NCBI RefSeq assembly: GCF_002007645.1
Contig: NZ_CP019791.1
Coordinates: 3,960,593 to 4,024,592 of the forward strand
Origin: Anaerohalosphaera lusitana
GTDB lineage: Bacteria; Planctomycetota; Phycisphaerae; Sedimentisphaerales; Anaerohalosphaeraceae
Reading direction: 5' to 3'
Length of the DNA: 64,000 nucleotides
This document shows, piece after piece, positions 35,508 through 44,540 of this stretch. A program made the translations under genes and the position numbers. Within the stretch, counting starts at the first letter, position 1, and every line of letters starts with the position of its first letter. Under the pieces are notes generated by a model that ran no database searches, was not told the DNA's origin, and was given only the letters and a program-made list of their open reading frames with translations.

Positions 35508-35786
35508 AACGCATTTCTCCCTAACACATCGACTCAAAATATCTGAGACATACCCGCCCGCAGATCGCAGTTTTGAACGCCTGATCACCGCCGTTAATCG
35601 AAATCGTCGCAGTTAAAGCTCGGGCAGAACCCAACTCAGCAGTTTCCGAAGTCAATGCTCCTGGATTCAACGACTTTGAAAAACCGTCCACTATCAACCT
35701 TGACGGCATAGATATGTGTTCTAGAATTTGATTAGTCGCTGCATAGATCGTCTCTTATCACGTCAGGGAGAATCAGGGGAGCAGAT

Positions 35787-37085
35787 ATGAGCAATCAAGG
35801 GCAAGTAACTACAGCCGAACTGTCAAAAAAGCTGGGCAAGCCGCACGTAAAGATAGTGGATACCCGCCCCGTCGAAGCATATAATGGATGGCGTTTGAGA
35901 GGAGAACAAAGGGGCGGCCACATTCAAACCGCCAAAAGTCTGCCCGCCAAATGGACCAGCTACATTGACTTACCCGACATTGTCCGCTCCAAAGGCATAG
36001 AGCCTGATGACGAAGTCATCCTGTATGGATATGATGCTCAGGACTGCGAACGCCCCGCAAAATGTTTCAACCGCGCCGGCTTCGGCAATATCAGCGTATA
36101 CAACGGTTTCCTGAACGAGTGGTCGGCAGACGATTCCCTTCCGATGTCCCGGCTCGAGCGATACAAAAACCTTGTCTCCGCGCAGTGGCTCAAGGACCTG
36201 ATCACCAACACCGCCGCCGAATACGACAATGACAACTTTGTCATCTGCCACGCACATTACCGAAATCCGGATGCCTACACATCCGGCCATATACCATCGG
36301 CGATACCGCTTGATACAAACTGGCTCGAATCGTCAGAAACCTGGAACCGCCGCTCACCCCAGGAATTACAGCAGACACTGCAGAACCTCGGCATCACCCA
36401 CGAAACAACCGTAATACTCTACGGCCGATTCTCGTTTCCTAAAAACAGCGATTCATTCCCCGGCAGCAGCGCAGGCCAGCTCGCAGCCATGCGATGTGCC
36501 GCAATCATGATGTACGCAGGCGTCAGGAACATTCGAATACTCAACGGCGGACTGCAGGCCTGGCTCGACGAAGAATTTGACCTGAGCACCGAAGAAATAA
36601 AACCGAAACCCGTTTCGAGTTTCGGCCGCGACATCCCAGCCAACCCGAATGTATTCATCGACACACCCCAGGCAAAACAGGTCCTGCGGGCCGAAGACCA
36701 GAATCTCGTATCCGTCCGCAGTTGGCCCGAATTTATCGGCAAGGTCAGCGGCTACAACTATATCGAAAAGACCGGCCGAATCCCCGGAGCCGTATTCGGC
36801 AACTGCGGCAGCGACGCATATCACATGGAAAACTACCGCAACCTCGACCATACCACACGCGAGTATCATGAAATCGAGCAGCTATGGAAACAAGCAGGCA
36901 TAACACCCGACAAGCTAAACGCATTTTACTGCGGCACTGGTTGGCGAGGCAGCGAAGCATTCATGAACGCATGGCTTATGGACTGGCCGCGAATATGCGT
37001 CTACGACGGCGGCTGGTTTGAATGGAGCAGCGACCCTGCTAACCCCATCGAAATAGGTGAACCGGCAACGAGCATGGCCTCATGA
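35787..37085 (+). CDS. eanB: EanB-like triple-rhodanese hercynine sulfurtransferase
   Basis: A 432-residue cytoplasmic protein with three rhodanese-like domains: about 8-120, 130-265 and 285-415. Only the third has a catalytic loop, FYCGTGWRG, with Cys382; the second has none and the first carries no CxxGxR. In the EanB of Chlorobium limicola, as I recall it, the key residues are Tyr353, Tyr411, Cys412 and Thr414. Here Tyr323, Tyr381, Cys382 and Thr384 lie at the same mutual spacing. EanB moves sulfur from polysulfide directly onto the imidazole of hercynine, giving ergothioneine without oxygen. The next gene is an EgtD-type methyltransferase, as in the known pair. The start has GGGGAGCAG. 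Alternative reading: a general thiosulfate sulfurtransferase. Confidence 0.8.
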   Translation: MSNQGQVTTAELSKKLGKPHVKIVDTRPVEAYNGWRLRGEQRGGHIQTAKSLPAKWTSYIDLPDIVRSKGIEPDDEVILYGYDAQDCERPAKCFNRAGFGNISVYNGFLNEWSADDSLPMSRLERYKNLVSAQWLKDLITNTAAEYDNDNFVICHAHYRNPDAYTSGHIPSAIPLDTNWLESSETWNRRSPQELQQTLQNLGITHETTVILYGRFSFPKNSDSFPGSSAGQLAAMRCAAIMMYAGVRNIRILNGGLQAWLDEEFDLSTEEIKPKPVSSFGRDIPANPNVFIDTPQAKQVLRAEDQNLVSVRSWPEFIGKVSGYNYIEKTGRIPGAVFGNCGSDAYHMENYRNLDHTTREYHEIEQLWKQAGITPDKLNAFYCGTGWRGSEAFMNAWLMDWPRICVYDGGWFEWSSDPANPIEIGEPATSMAS

Positions 37086-37110
37086 TCGATCTAAGTGGAG
37101 ACAGACAACA

Positions 37111-38112
37111 ATGGCAACTCAGACAATCACAAAACGGACCGGCACAAAAGTTTCAATCACAAATTACCTGACAGAGACAGACAGCAATGAACTGATAGAA
37201 TTGATACTGTCGGACCTGAACAGAACTCCCAGAAGAATATCGAGCAGATTCTTCTATGACGAGTACGGATCGGAACTGTTCGAGAAGATAACGACACTGC
37301 CCGAATATTATCTCACGCGTATCGAAAAGCGGCTTCTCCAAAATGTTGCACAAAGCATCGCACCGACATGCAAAGAAATTGACATCGTTGAGCTCGGAAG
37401 CGGCGATTGCTCCAAAATATCCATCCTGCTGAACGCTTTTAATGCAAGGCATCGCAAAACGATACGATACGTTCCCGTAGACGTCAGTGAATCAGCCATT
37501 AAGAAATCCGCTGACATCCTCTCTCACCAATTTCCCGATCTGCAGATCGAAGGCATTGCTGCAGACTTTCTCACCCAACTGCACGTAATCCCACAAACAA
37601 AAAACCACCTGTTCTGTTTTTTCGGAAGCACTCTCGGCAATCTCACACCTGAACATGCGTTCCAGTTTTTCACCCAGCTAGGAAACGTCATGATGCCCGG
37701 CGACTCGTTACTGCTGGGCCTGGACAGGGTCAAACCGCAGCATATCCTCGAAAAGGCATACAATGACACTCAGCAGGTCACATCAGCCTTTAACAAGAAC
37801 ATACTCAACGTCGTAAACCAGATCATCGGCTCCGACTTCAACCCGCAGACATTTCAGCACGTCGCTTTCTATAACGAACAGCACAACCGTGTCGAAATGC
37901 ATCTCAAAGCGAACGAACCGATGACAATAAATATGCCCTTTGCAAAGCGGAACCTGGTTCTGAGATCGAACGAAATGCTGCACACAGAAAACTCTTATAA
38001 GTTTGATGATCAGAGAATAGACGAACTTGTAAGCTCATCAGATTTGAAGATCACGAATTTCTATTCCGATAGGCAGGACTGGTTTTCAGTAATTTGGTTA
38101 ACGAAACCTTAG
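37111..38112 (+). CDS. eanA: EgtD/EanA-type L-histidine N-alpha-methyltransferase
   Basis: This SAM-dependent enzyme trimethylates histidine to hercynine, the first step of ergothioneine synthesis. The family signature FFYDEYGSELFEKIT followed by LPEYYLTR is at about residues 47-70, and the SAM motif ELGSGDCSKIS at 94-104. The start was set at ATG 37111 (MATQTITK), giving 333 residues; a frame opening 18 codons earlier overlaps the preceding stop. It follows the EanB-like gene by 25 bases and precedes a SufS-type cysteine desulfurase gene. No EgtB (oxygen-dependent sulfoxide synthase) is in the window, which fits the anaerobic route. Substrate choice of the EgtD fold is inferred from context. 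Confidence 0.85.
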   Translation: MATQTITKRTGTKVSITNYLTETDSNELIELILSDLNRTPRRISSRFFYDEYGSELFEKITTLPEYYLTRIEKRLLQNVAQSIAPTCKEIDIVELGSGDCSKISILLNAFNARHRKTIRYVPVDVSESAIKKSADILSHQFPDLQIEGIAADFLTQLHVIPQTKNHLFCFFGSTLGNLTPEHAFQFFTQLGNVMMPGDSLLLGLDRVKPQHILEKAYNDTQQVTSAFNKNILNVVNQIIGSDFNPQTFQHVAFYNEQHNRVEMHLKANEPMTINMPFAKRNLVLRSNEMLHTENSYKFDDQRIDELVSSSDLKITNFYSDRQDWFSVIWLTKP

Positions 38113-38127
38113 TAAGACTGCGATAAA

Positions 38128-39360
38128 ATGAACCAGGACTTCAATATCGAAAAAATACGTCAAGACTTCCCCATCCTCAGTCAGCAGGTTTACGGCAAAC
38201 CGCTGGCCTATCTCGACAACGCGGCCACAACGCAAAAGCCCCGATCAGTACTCGACGCCATCACCGACTATTACACAACCACCAACAGCAACATACACCG
38301 CGGAACACATGCGTTAAGTGAAAAAGCCAGCGGCGCCTACGAGACTGCTCGCAAAACTGTCCGCCATTTCCTCAACGCGGATCAGCCGGAAGAGATCATA
38401 TTCACCAGCGGAACAACAGCCTCTATCAACCTGGTCGCAGGATCGTTCACAGACAAATTTGTATCCCCAGGCGACGAGATAATCATCAGCCAGATGGAAC
38501 ATCATTCCAACCTCGTCCCCTGGCAAATACTCTGCAAAAAGACCGGCGCCATACTTAAGACCATACCCCTTCAGGACAGTTCCGCTTTGAGCCTGAATGC
38601 GATCGAAGAGCTGATATCCGACAAAACGAAATTGATCGCGGTCACCTATGTATCCAACGTGCTGGGCACCACAAATCCAATCAAGCGCATTGTCGACCTC
38701 GCACATTCTCACGGCAAACCGGTGCTCGTCGACGCGGCCCAGGCGGTCCAGCACATGCCCGTCGACGTACACGAGCTTGACTGCGATTTCCTCGCATTCT
38801 CGGGACACAAAATATATGCGGGCACAGGCATCGGAGTTCTGTACGCCAAATCTAAATGGCTGGAAAGCATCCCGCCCTGGAAAGGCGGCGGAGGCATGAT
38901 CAATTCCGTCAGCATCCGCAAAACATTCTACGCCGATCCGCCTCTCAAATTCGAAGCAGGCACACCGAACATCGCAGGCGCAATAAGCCTCGCAGCCGCT
39001 ATAGACTACATACAAAGCATCGGCATAGAAAAAATAGCGGCCCATGAAGCCGAAGTACTAAACTACATGCACGACAAACTGAGTTCCCTGCCGGGACTGA
39101 CGATCTACGGCTCCAAAAGCAATCGGCACGGTGCGATATCGTTCAATCTTGAAGACGTTGACAACTATGACGCGGGACTGATACTCGATAAAATGGGAGT
39201 CGCCGTCAGAACCGGCACACATTGCGCCGAGCCGCTAATGCAGCATTACGGAATAACCGGAACCATACGCGCCAGCATCGGCATGTACAACACAAAAGAA
39301 GAAGTCGACCGCCTGTACGAAGGTCTCAAAAAAGTCCAGGCCATGCTCCAGCTCACTTGA
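38128..39360 (+). CDS. sufS: SufS-type cysteine desulfurase
   Basis: This PLP enzyme takes sulfur from cysteine as a protein persulfide. The PLP Lys is in FSGHKIYAGTG at about residue 231, and the active-site Cys in RTGTHCAEP at about 366, the class II (SufS) arrangement. The N-terminus IRQDFPILSQQVYGKPLAYLDNAATTQKP is typical of the family, as is the 410-residue length. It begins 15 bases after the EgtD-like gene and is followed by sufE. No sufBCD genes are in the window, so here the pair may feed sulfur to the EanB-like enzyme, to Fe-S assembly elsewhere, or both. Confidence 0.93.
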   Translation: MNQDFNIEKIRQDFPILSQQVYGKPLAYLDNAATTQKPRSVLDAITDYYTTTNSNIHRGTHALSEKASGAYETARKTVRHFLNADQPEEIIFTSGTTASINLVAGSFTDKFVSPGDEIIISQMEHHSNLVPWQILCKKTGAILKTIPLQDSSALSLNAIEELISDKTKLIAVTYVSNVLGTTNPIKRIVDLAHSHGKPVLVDAAQAVQHMPVDVHELDCDFLAFSGHKIYAGTGIGVLYAKSKWLESIPPWKGGGGMINSVSIRKTFYADPPLKFEAGTPNIAGAISLAAAIDYIQSIGIEKIAAHEAEVLNYMHDKLSSLPGLTIYGSKSNRHGAISFNLEDVDNYDAGLILDKMGVAVRTGTHCAEPLMQHYGITGTIRASIGMYNTKEEVDRLYEGLKKVQAMLQLT

Positions 39361-39374
39361 TCCATCAGGCAGCC

Positions 39375-39785
39375 ATGACGATTAACGAAATACAGGATAA
39401 GATAATAGCCGAGATGTCACAGCTCGATGACTGGTTCGACGTTTACGAGTACCTGATCGAACTGGGCAAATCCCATCCTGCAATGGACGAATCGCTCAAA
39501 ACTCAGGAAAACGCCCTGCCCGGCTGCCAGTCCAAGGTCTGGCTCATAACCGACAAGCACAACAGCACCCTCCACTTCTCCGCGGACAGCGATTCAGCAA
39601 TAGTAAAGGGCCTTCTGGCACTGCTGCTCAAGGTGCTTAACGATCAATCGCCCAGCGAAATAGCCTCGGCGGATCTGTACTTCACCGAAAAGATCGGACT
39701 GACCAGCAACCTCTCACCCTCCCGCGCGAACGGCCTGGCAACGATCATCTCGCAGATAAAGGAACACGCCCGGGCACACTCATAG
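39375..39785 (+). CDS. sufE: SufE-family sulfur acceptor
   Basis: This small protein takes persulfide from SufS and stimulates its activity. The acceptor Cys lies in ENALPGCQSKVWL at about residue 51, the family hallmark, and DWFDVYEYLIELGK is the conserved N-terminal helix. The start was set at ATG 39375, 14 bases after the sufS stop, giving 136 residues; the longer frame starting inside sufS is not credible. It ends the eanB-eanA-sufS-sufE run. Confidence 0.92.
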   Translation: MTINEIQDKIIAEMSQLDDWFDVYEYLIELGKSHPAMDESLKTQENALPGCQSKVWLITDKHNSTLHFSADSDSAIVKGLLALLLKVLNDQSPSEIASADLYFTEKIGLTSNLSPSRANGLATIISQIKEHARAHS

Positions 39786-39794
39786 CAACCAAAA

Positions 39795-39823
39795 CAAAAA
39801 AGGCCGGCATATAAATACCGGCC
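39795..39823 (-). terminator. Terminator of the gcvPA-gcvPB operon
   Basis: GGCCGG and CCGGCC arms with a 10-base AT-rich loop; on the minus strand the hairpin is followed by TTTTTTGTTTT. On the plus strand there is no T tract, so termination there is doubtful. Confidence 0.8.
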
Positions 39824-39853
39824 TCTGATCATCATTATTTCCTGGCTGTTCTA

Positions 39854-41302
39854 TCAGCCGACATCCGCAAGATTAAGCTCTTTCGCCGCCTTCGTCTCAT
39901 CCAGCCTGCCGACTGCGGTCGTCAACGGCGCCTTTGTCAGCTCATCAGGCTCAGCCTCGGCCTTTTTCGCGATCCGGATCATCGCCTCGATAAAGCCGTC
40001 AATGGTCTCCTTGCTCTCCGTCTCGGTCGGCTCGACCATAAGAGCTTCCTTCACGATAAGCGGGAAGTACATCGTCGGCGGATGATACCCTTCGTCGATC
40101 AGCCCCTTCGCGATATCCATGCCGTGAACATCATGCTCGTTTTGCTTGCTCGCACTGAACACACATTCGTGCTTGCACACCTTGTCGACGGCGATCTCAA
40201 AATAGGGCTTGAGCTTTTCCTTGATGTAGTTCGCATTGAGAACCGCGTTCTCAGCGATCCTCGGCAACCCCTCCTTGCCGCACATCAGAATGTATGCATA
40301 CGCACGAAGCACGATACCAAAGTTGCCGTAGAACGGCGCGATATATCCAATCGAATTCGGTCTGTCATACTCGAGTGCATACGTACCGTCGTCACGCTTG
40401 ACCACGATCGAAACCGGCAGAAACTCAACCAGCCTTTCGCATACACCAACAGGCCCTGCACCAGGTCCGCCCCCGCCGTGCGGAGTCGCGAATGTCTTAT
40501 GCAGGTTCAGATGAACGATATCGAAACCCATATCGCCGGGCCTGACCTTGCCCACGATCGCATTGAGATTCGCACCGTCATAATACGCAAGCCCGTCAAC
40601 GCTGTGGATAATATCGCAAATTTCCTTCACATGCGGATTGAACAGACCAAGCGTATTCGGACACGTCAGCATCAACCCTGCAGTCTCATCATCCACCATA
40701 TCCTTGAGTACTTCCAGACACATCAGCCCTTCGTCATCACTGGGCACGACCTTGACCGTATAGCCCGCGATGGCAGCCGACGCAGGATTCGTACCGTGCG
40801 CACTGTCCGGCACCAGAATAGTTTTCTTCTTGTTGCCCTTCGCACGGTGATAAGCCGCCATCATCATAATACCTGTGAGCTCACCATGCGCTCCCGCCAT
40901 TGGCTGCATGGTAAACGCCGCCATCCCGCATATCTCACGCAGCGCGATATCCATATCGTAGATCACTTCCAAAGCGCCTTGCGTAAGCATACCGCCGCCT
41001 CGAAGCTGCGGCAGCAGCGGGTGAATATCCGAAAACCCCGGCATCGCAGCAATACGCTCAGCCATCTTCGGATTGTACTTCATCGTACACGAGCCAAGCG
41101 GATAGAAATTCGTGTCCACACCAAAGTTGGCACGTGACAGTTCGGTATAATGTCTCACCACATCCAGCTCGCTCAGCTCCGGCAAAGCGGGATCATCATC
41201 GCGAAGAAATTCTTCCTTCAGATGGATCGACGTCGGCACATCACTCGGAGCTACTTCGTGTCCGACCCGACCCTGTACAGATTTTTCGAATACGAGCTTC
41301 AT
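39854..41302 (-). CDS. gcvPB: Glycine dehydrogenase (decarboxylating) subunit 2
   Basis: This is the PLP-bearing half of the two-subunit P-protein of the glycine cleavage system, which decarboxylates glycine and passes the aminomethyl group to lipoyl-GcvH. The PLP Lys is in HLNLHKTFATPHGGGGPG, and YPLGSCTMKYNPK is the N-terminal family segment. The 482-residue length is standard. Its ATG overlaps the gcvPA stop by 4 bases, giving translational coupling. Two-subunit P-protein is common in anaerobes and Gram-positives, while proteobacteria usually have a fused form. Confidence 0.95.
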   Translation of the reverse strand: MKLVFEKSVQGRVGHEVAPSDVPTSIHLKEEFLRDDDPALPELSELDVVRHYTELSRANFGVDTNFYPLGSCTMKYNPKMAERIAAMPGFSDIHPLLPQLRGGGMLTQGALEVIYDMDIALREICGMAAFTMQPMAGAHGELTGIMMMAAYHRAKGNKKKTILVPDSAHGTNPASAAIAGYTVKVVPSDDEGLMCLEVLKDMVDDETAGLMLTCPNTLGLFNPHVKEICDIIHSVDGLAYYDGANLNAIVGKVRPGDMGFDIVHLNLHKTFATPHGGGGPGAGPVGVCERLVEFLPVSIVVKRDDGTYALEYDRPNSIGYIAPFYGNFGIVLRAYAYILMCGKEGLPRIAENAVLNANYIKEKLKPYFEIAVDKVCKHECVFSASKQNEHDVHGMDIAKGLIDEGYHPPTMYFPLIVKEALMVEPTETESKETIDGFIEAMIRIAKKAEAEPDELTKAPLTTAVGRLDETKAAKELNLADVG

Positions 41303-42630
41303 AGTATAGCCTCCAATGCGTCAGCAAGGGTGCTGATTTCCTGTTTCGTTCGCTTCTCCGTAACAGCAATGAGCAGAGCATTATCCATGCCCTCGTAATA
41401 CCTGCTCAGCGGGAACCCGGCCGCTATGCCCTTCTCGATCAGCTTGCTAACCACGTCAGTAGCATCAGTCGGCAGATCGATCACGAATTCATTATAGAAC
41501 CAGTTCTTGCCCCAACGCGCCTTCACGCCCGGCACCGCGGTCAGACGATCGAACGCATAACTCGCCTTGTCCGCACAGAGATTGGCAATATCTTTAAGCC
41601 CCTTCTTGCCCAGCAGAGACATATATATCGATGCCTGCAACGCACACAGTGCCTCGTTCGAACAGATATTCGAAGTCGCCTTGTCCCGCCTGATATGCTG
41701 CTCGCGAGCCTGCAGCGTCAGCACATAACCGCGATTGCCCTCACCGTCAGTAGTCTCCGCCGCGATTCGACCAGGCATCTTACGCATGAGTTTGCGAGTC
41801 GTCGCCAGAACGCCAAGATACGGCCCGCCGAACGAAAGCGGCAGACCCAGACACTGGCCTTCACCGACAACAATATCCGCACCCATCGAACCCGGCGTCT
41901 TGAGTATGCCCAGGCTCGTAGGATAGCAGCACATAATAAGCAGAGCACCCTTCTCGTGGGCTGCTTCCGCAATATCCGTAAAATCGTCAATACAGCCGAA
42001 AAAATTCGGGTTCTGCAGTATCACGGCCCCGGTTTCCTTATCGAGCTGCTCCAGGATCGCATCACGGTTCGCCCGCCCATCCGAATGTTTCGTCTCGTCC
42101 AGCTCGATATTGAGATTCTGCGTATATGAATGGATCATAACGCGGTAGATCGGATTGACCGAATCATCAATGATCACCTTATTGCGGCGAGTTTTGCGAA
42201 GCGCCATCATCATCGCTTCATACATCGCCGTCCCCCCGTCGTACATGGACGCGTTAGAAACCTCCATGCCGGTAAGTCTGCATATCATCGACTGAAATTC
42301 GTAAATCGCCTGAAGCGTCCCCTGCGATATCTCCGGCTGATAAGGTGTATAAGCCGTATAAAACTCACTTCGACCCGCCAGAGCAGGGATCGCCGCCGGA
42401 ATGAAATGATCGTAAAAACCGCCACCCAAAAAATAAGTCAGGTGAGTGGAATTCTTGCCGCTCAACGCCTGCAGACGAACTTGCAGCTCTTGTTCCGTGA
42501 GCCCTCTTTCAAGTTCAAGATTCTTGATCTTGAGCTCGTCAGGGATGTCAGCGAACAGATCATCCATAGTCAGACCAATAGCTTCGAGCATCTGCTGTTG
42601 CTGCTGGTCAGTATTGGAAATGAAAGGCAT
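41299..42630 (-). CDS. gcvPA: Glycine dehydrogenase (decarboxylating) subunit 1
   Basis: This is the first half of the split P-protein, forming the alpha2beta2 complex with GcvPB. Family features include the N-terminal PFISNTDQQQQQMLEAIG, FLGGGFYDHFIPA, FYTAYTPYQPEISQGTLQ and MTGMEVSNASMYDGGTA-type sequence at about 110-130. The PLP Lys is absent as expected for this subunit. ATG 42630 has GGGAG upstream. It is separated from gcvH by 180 bases containing a terminator, so it may depend on partial read-through or its own promoter. Confidence 0.95.
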   Translation of the reverse strand: MPFISNTDQQQQQMLEAIGLTMDDLFADIPDELKIKNLELERGLTEQELQVRLQALSGKNSTHLTYFLGGGFYDHFIPAAIPALAGRSEFYTAYTPYQPEISQGTLQAIYEFQSMICRLTGMEVSNASMYDGGTAMYEAMMMALRKTRRNKVIIDDSVNPIYRVMIHSYTQNLNIELDETKHSDGRANRDAILEQLDKETGAVILQNPNFFGCIDDFTDIAEAAHEKGALLIMCCYPTSLGILKTPGSMGADIVVGEGQCLGLPLSFGGPYLGVLATTRKLMRKMPGRIAAETTDGEGNRGYVLTLQAREQHIRRDKATSNICSNEALCALQASIYMSLLGKKGLKDIANLCADKASYAFDRLTAVPGVKARWGKNWFYNEFVIDLPTDATDVVSKLIEKGIAAGFPLSRYYEGMDNALLIAVTEKRTKQEISTLADALEAIL

Positions 42631-42761
42631 CAGTCATTTCTCCCAATTTACAATGTTCGATAAAACAAAAATGATCGCTCTGAACGATCAAAAGAATGGC
42701 AATTTATATCCGGCCCCTAACATATTATGAGTCTTGTCTGCAGCCGGAAAACTCCCGCCCC

Positions 42762-42799
42762 AAAAAAATGCGAACGCCTTTGAGTTTCAGGCGTTCGCA
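42762..42799 (-). terminator. Terminator between gcvH and gcvPA
   Basis: An 11-base perfect stem (TGCGAACGCCT/AGGCGTTCGCA) is followed on the minus strand by seven Ts. It would end the riboswitch-controlled gcvT-gcvH transcript. Confidence 0.88.
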
Positions 42800-42810
42800 C
42801 TAAGTATCCT

Positions 42811-43194
42811 TTAAACTTCGTCCTTGAAGAAATCCTTGTACTGATCGGAAGTCATAAGCTGCTCAACCTCGCTCGCATCAGACATTTCGATCTTTGCGAT
42901 CCATCCTTCGCCATAGCAGTCTTCGTTGACCTTTTCCGGCTCATCTTCAAGTGCTTCGTTCACCTCGGTCACCTTGCCGCTGATCGGACTGTAAACATCA
43001 CTTGCGGCCTTCGTGCTTTCCACAACCGCCAGCTCATCCTTCGCGCTCACTTCGCGATCGACCTCGGGCAGCTCAACATATGTGATCTCGCCCAATGCCT
43101 CCTGTGCATGGTCGGCAATACCAACCGTCGCGGTGCTGCCTTCAACTTTTACCCATTCGTGTTCCTTGGTGTAGTATAAACCATCAACTACCAT
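42811..43194 (-). CDS. gcvH: Glycine cleavage system H protein
   Basis: This is a lipoyl carrier protein of 127 residues that shuttles the aminomethyl and dihydrolipoyl arm between P-, T- and L-proteins. The lipoylated Lys lies in VVESTKAASDVYSP, with YYTKEHEWV at the start and GIADHAQEALGEI after it, all typical. A TTGGAG site precedes ATG 43194. It follows gcvT by 14 bases and is followed by a strong hairpin terminator. Confidence 0.96.
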   Translation of the reverse strand: MVVDGLYYTKEHEWVKVEGSTATVGIADHAQEALGEITYVELPEVDREVSAKDELAVVESTKAASDVYSPISGKVTEVNEALEDEPEKVNEDCYGEGWIAKIEMSDASEVEQLMTSDQYKDFFKDEV

Positions 43195-43208
43195 GTGTGT
43201 TCTCCAAT

Positions 43209-44486
43209 CTAAAATCTTGCGAATCTCGGCTCAACTGTTCCTGTTATATCTGCTTCGAGCTCTTGGCCCGGCTCTACGCTGTCGAGTTTACCCTTGGCTT
43301 TCTGCCCCTGGCTGCGTGCCAGATAGTACACGCCCACCGGATCCTCCTTCTTTACGGCATCTCTCGATACGAACGCCAGCGCGATCTGCTCCTCGCCAAC
43401 CTTCGTCGCGCTCAGTATCCAGCCGATACACTCACCGTCCTCGGTGAGAACTCCGTCGTCCTCACGAACCGGCCGAACGCCCTTCTGTCCGGGCAGCGAA
43501 AGCCGAACAACTTTCATTGTCCGGTTCTTATCATTTTCGAGCATTGCATCCTTACCGATAAAGAAAGGCTTGTCAAGCTTGACCGCCCAACTATAGCCAA
43601 CTTCCAAAGGACTGATCGCATGCTTGCCCGACAATTCATGACCATATAATGGCAGCCCCGCCTGTATACGCAAGCTGTCGCGTGCACCAAGACCGCAAGG
43701 CTTCACGCCGTACTTCTCACCCTTTTCCAGTATGAGCTCGAAAACCTGCCCCGCCGTTTCAGGATGAACGTAAATTTCAAAACCGGGCGACCCCGTGTAA
43801 CCCGTCGTCGAAACGATCACATCATTGCCCGCAATGCTAGTCTCGATGAACCTGAAGGGTTTCATTTCCGCAAGCTGCCCACCTGCCGCCTCATCCTCCA
43901 TCATTTCGCCAATTATATCCGCGGCTTTCGGCCCCTGCAAAGCAATGTCGACCCGCTGATCCTCACCGCTGGCCGGATCCCGCAGGTCTCGCATCGAAGG
44001 CATCGGATCAATCGCCGGAGCATCCGGATGGTCGACCTCAATATCGCCCGAAATGATCCCGCCGAACCACGCCTTGAGCTTTTCATTATTTACCGCGTTA
44101 ACGACCACCATAAACAGGTCTTCTCTTCGGCAGTAAATGATAATATCGTCAAGAATGTTCCCCGTCCCGTCAAGCACCTGAGAATACTGCGCCCGCCCGG
44201 AACTGAGCTTCTGGACATTGTTAACGGTCACCATGTCCAGAAAGTCAGCCGCCTTCGGCCCGGCAAACTCCAGCACACCCATGTGCGTACAGTCGAAAAC
44301 GCCTGCAGCCTCACGAACAGCCTCATGCTCATCTTTAATGGAGGAATACCGAACGGGCATAACATACCCGGCAAACGGTACGATACGGGATTGAGGAACC
44401 AGCCGACAATGCTGGTCATAAAGTGCACTTTTGCGCGGCTCGGCATCGGCTGCGGCAAATTCGAATCTTTGGCTCGTTTTTGTCAT
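43209..44486 (-). CDS. gcvT: Aminomethyltransferase (glycine cleavage T protein)
   Basis: GcvT transfers the methylene carbon from the aminomethyl-lipoyl arm to tetrahydrofolate, releasing ammonia. Visible features: IVPFAGYVMPVRYSSIKDEH near the N-terminus, CTHMGVLEF, YTGSPGFEIYV, and the C-terminal GDGV-type loop replaced by EDGECIGWI. It has 425 residues, longer than the usual 360; the extra part includes an N-terminal extension of about 20 residues and a C-terminal tail with EPGQELEADITG. AAGGA precedes ATG 44486. It is the first gene of the operon and directly follows the tandem glycine riboswitch. Confidence 0.93.
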   Translation of the reverse strand: MTKTSQRFEFAAADAEPRKSALYDQHCRLVPQSRIVPFAGYVMPVRYSSIKDEHEAVREAAGVFDCTHMGVLEFAGPKAADFLDMVTVNNVQKLSSGRAQYSQVLDGTGNILDDIIIYCRREDLFMVVVNAVNNEKLKAWFGGIISGDIEVDHPDAPAIDPMPSMRDLRDPASGEDQRVDIALQGPKAADIIGEMMEDEAAGGQLAEMKPFRFIETSIAGNDVIVSTTGYTGSPGFEIYVHPETAGQVFELILEKGEKYGVKPCGLGARDSLRIQAGLPLYGHELSGKHAISPLEVGYSWAVKLDKPFFIGKDAMLENDKNRTMKVVRLSLPGQKGVRPVREDDGVLTEDGECIGWILSATKVGEEQIALAFVSRDAVKKEDPVGVYYLARSQGQKAKGKLDSVEPGQELEADITGTVEPRFARF

Positions 44487-44540
44487 CGAATTGATCCTTA
44501 GTCACAAGAGTTAGATATAGCTGCATAAACATAACTATAC

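Noticed and set aside
35521-35709. 62-codon minus-strand frame in the gap before the EanB-like gene
   Set aside because: No ribosome site, no recognisable motif, and located where the promoter of the downstream operon is expected.
35787-37085. Reading the triple-rhodanese protein only as a thiosulfate sulfurtransferase (SseA)
   Set aside because: Three domains, a CGTGWR loop with the flanking Tyr and Thr, and an adjacent EgtD-type gene fit EanB better. The simple reading is kept as an alternative.
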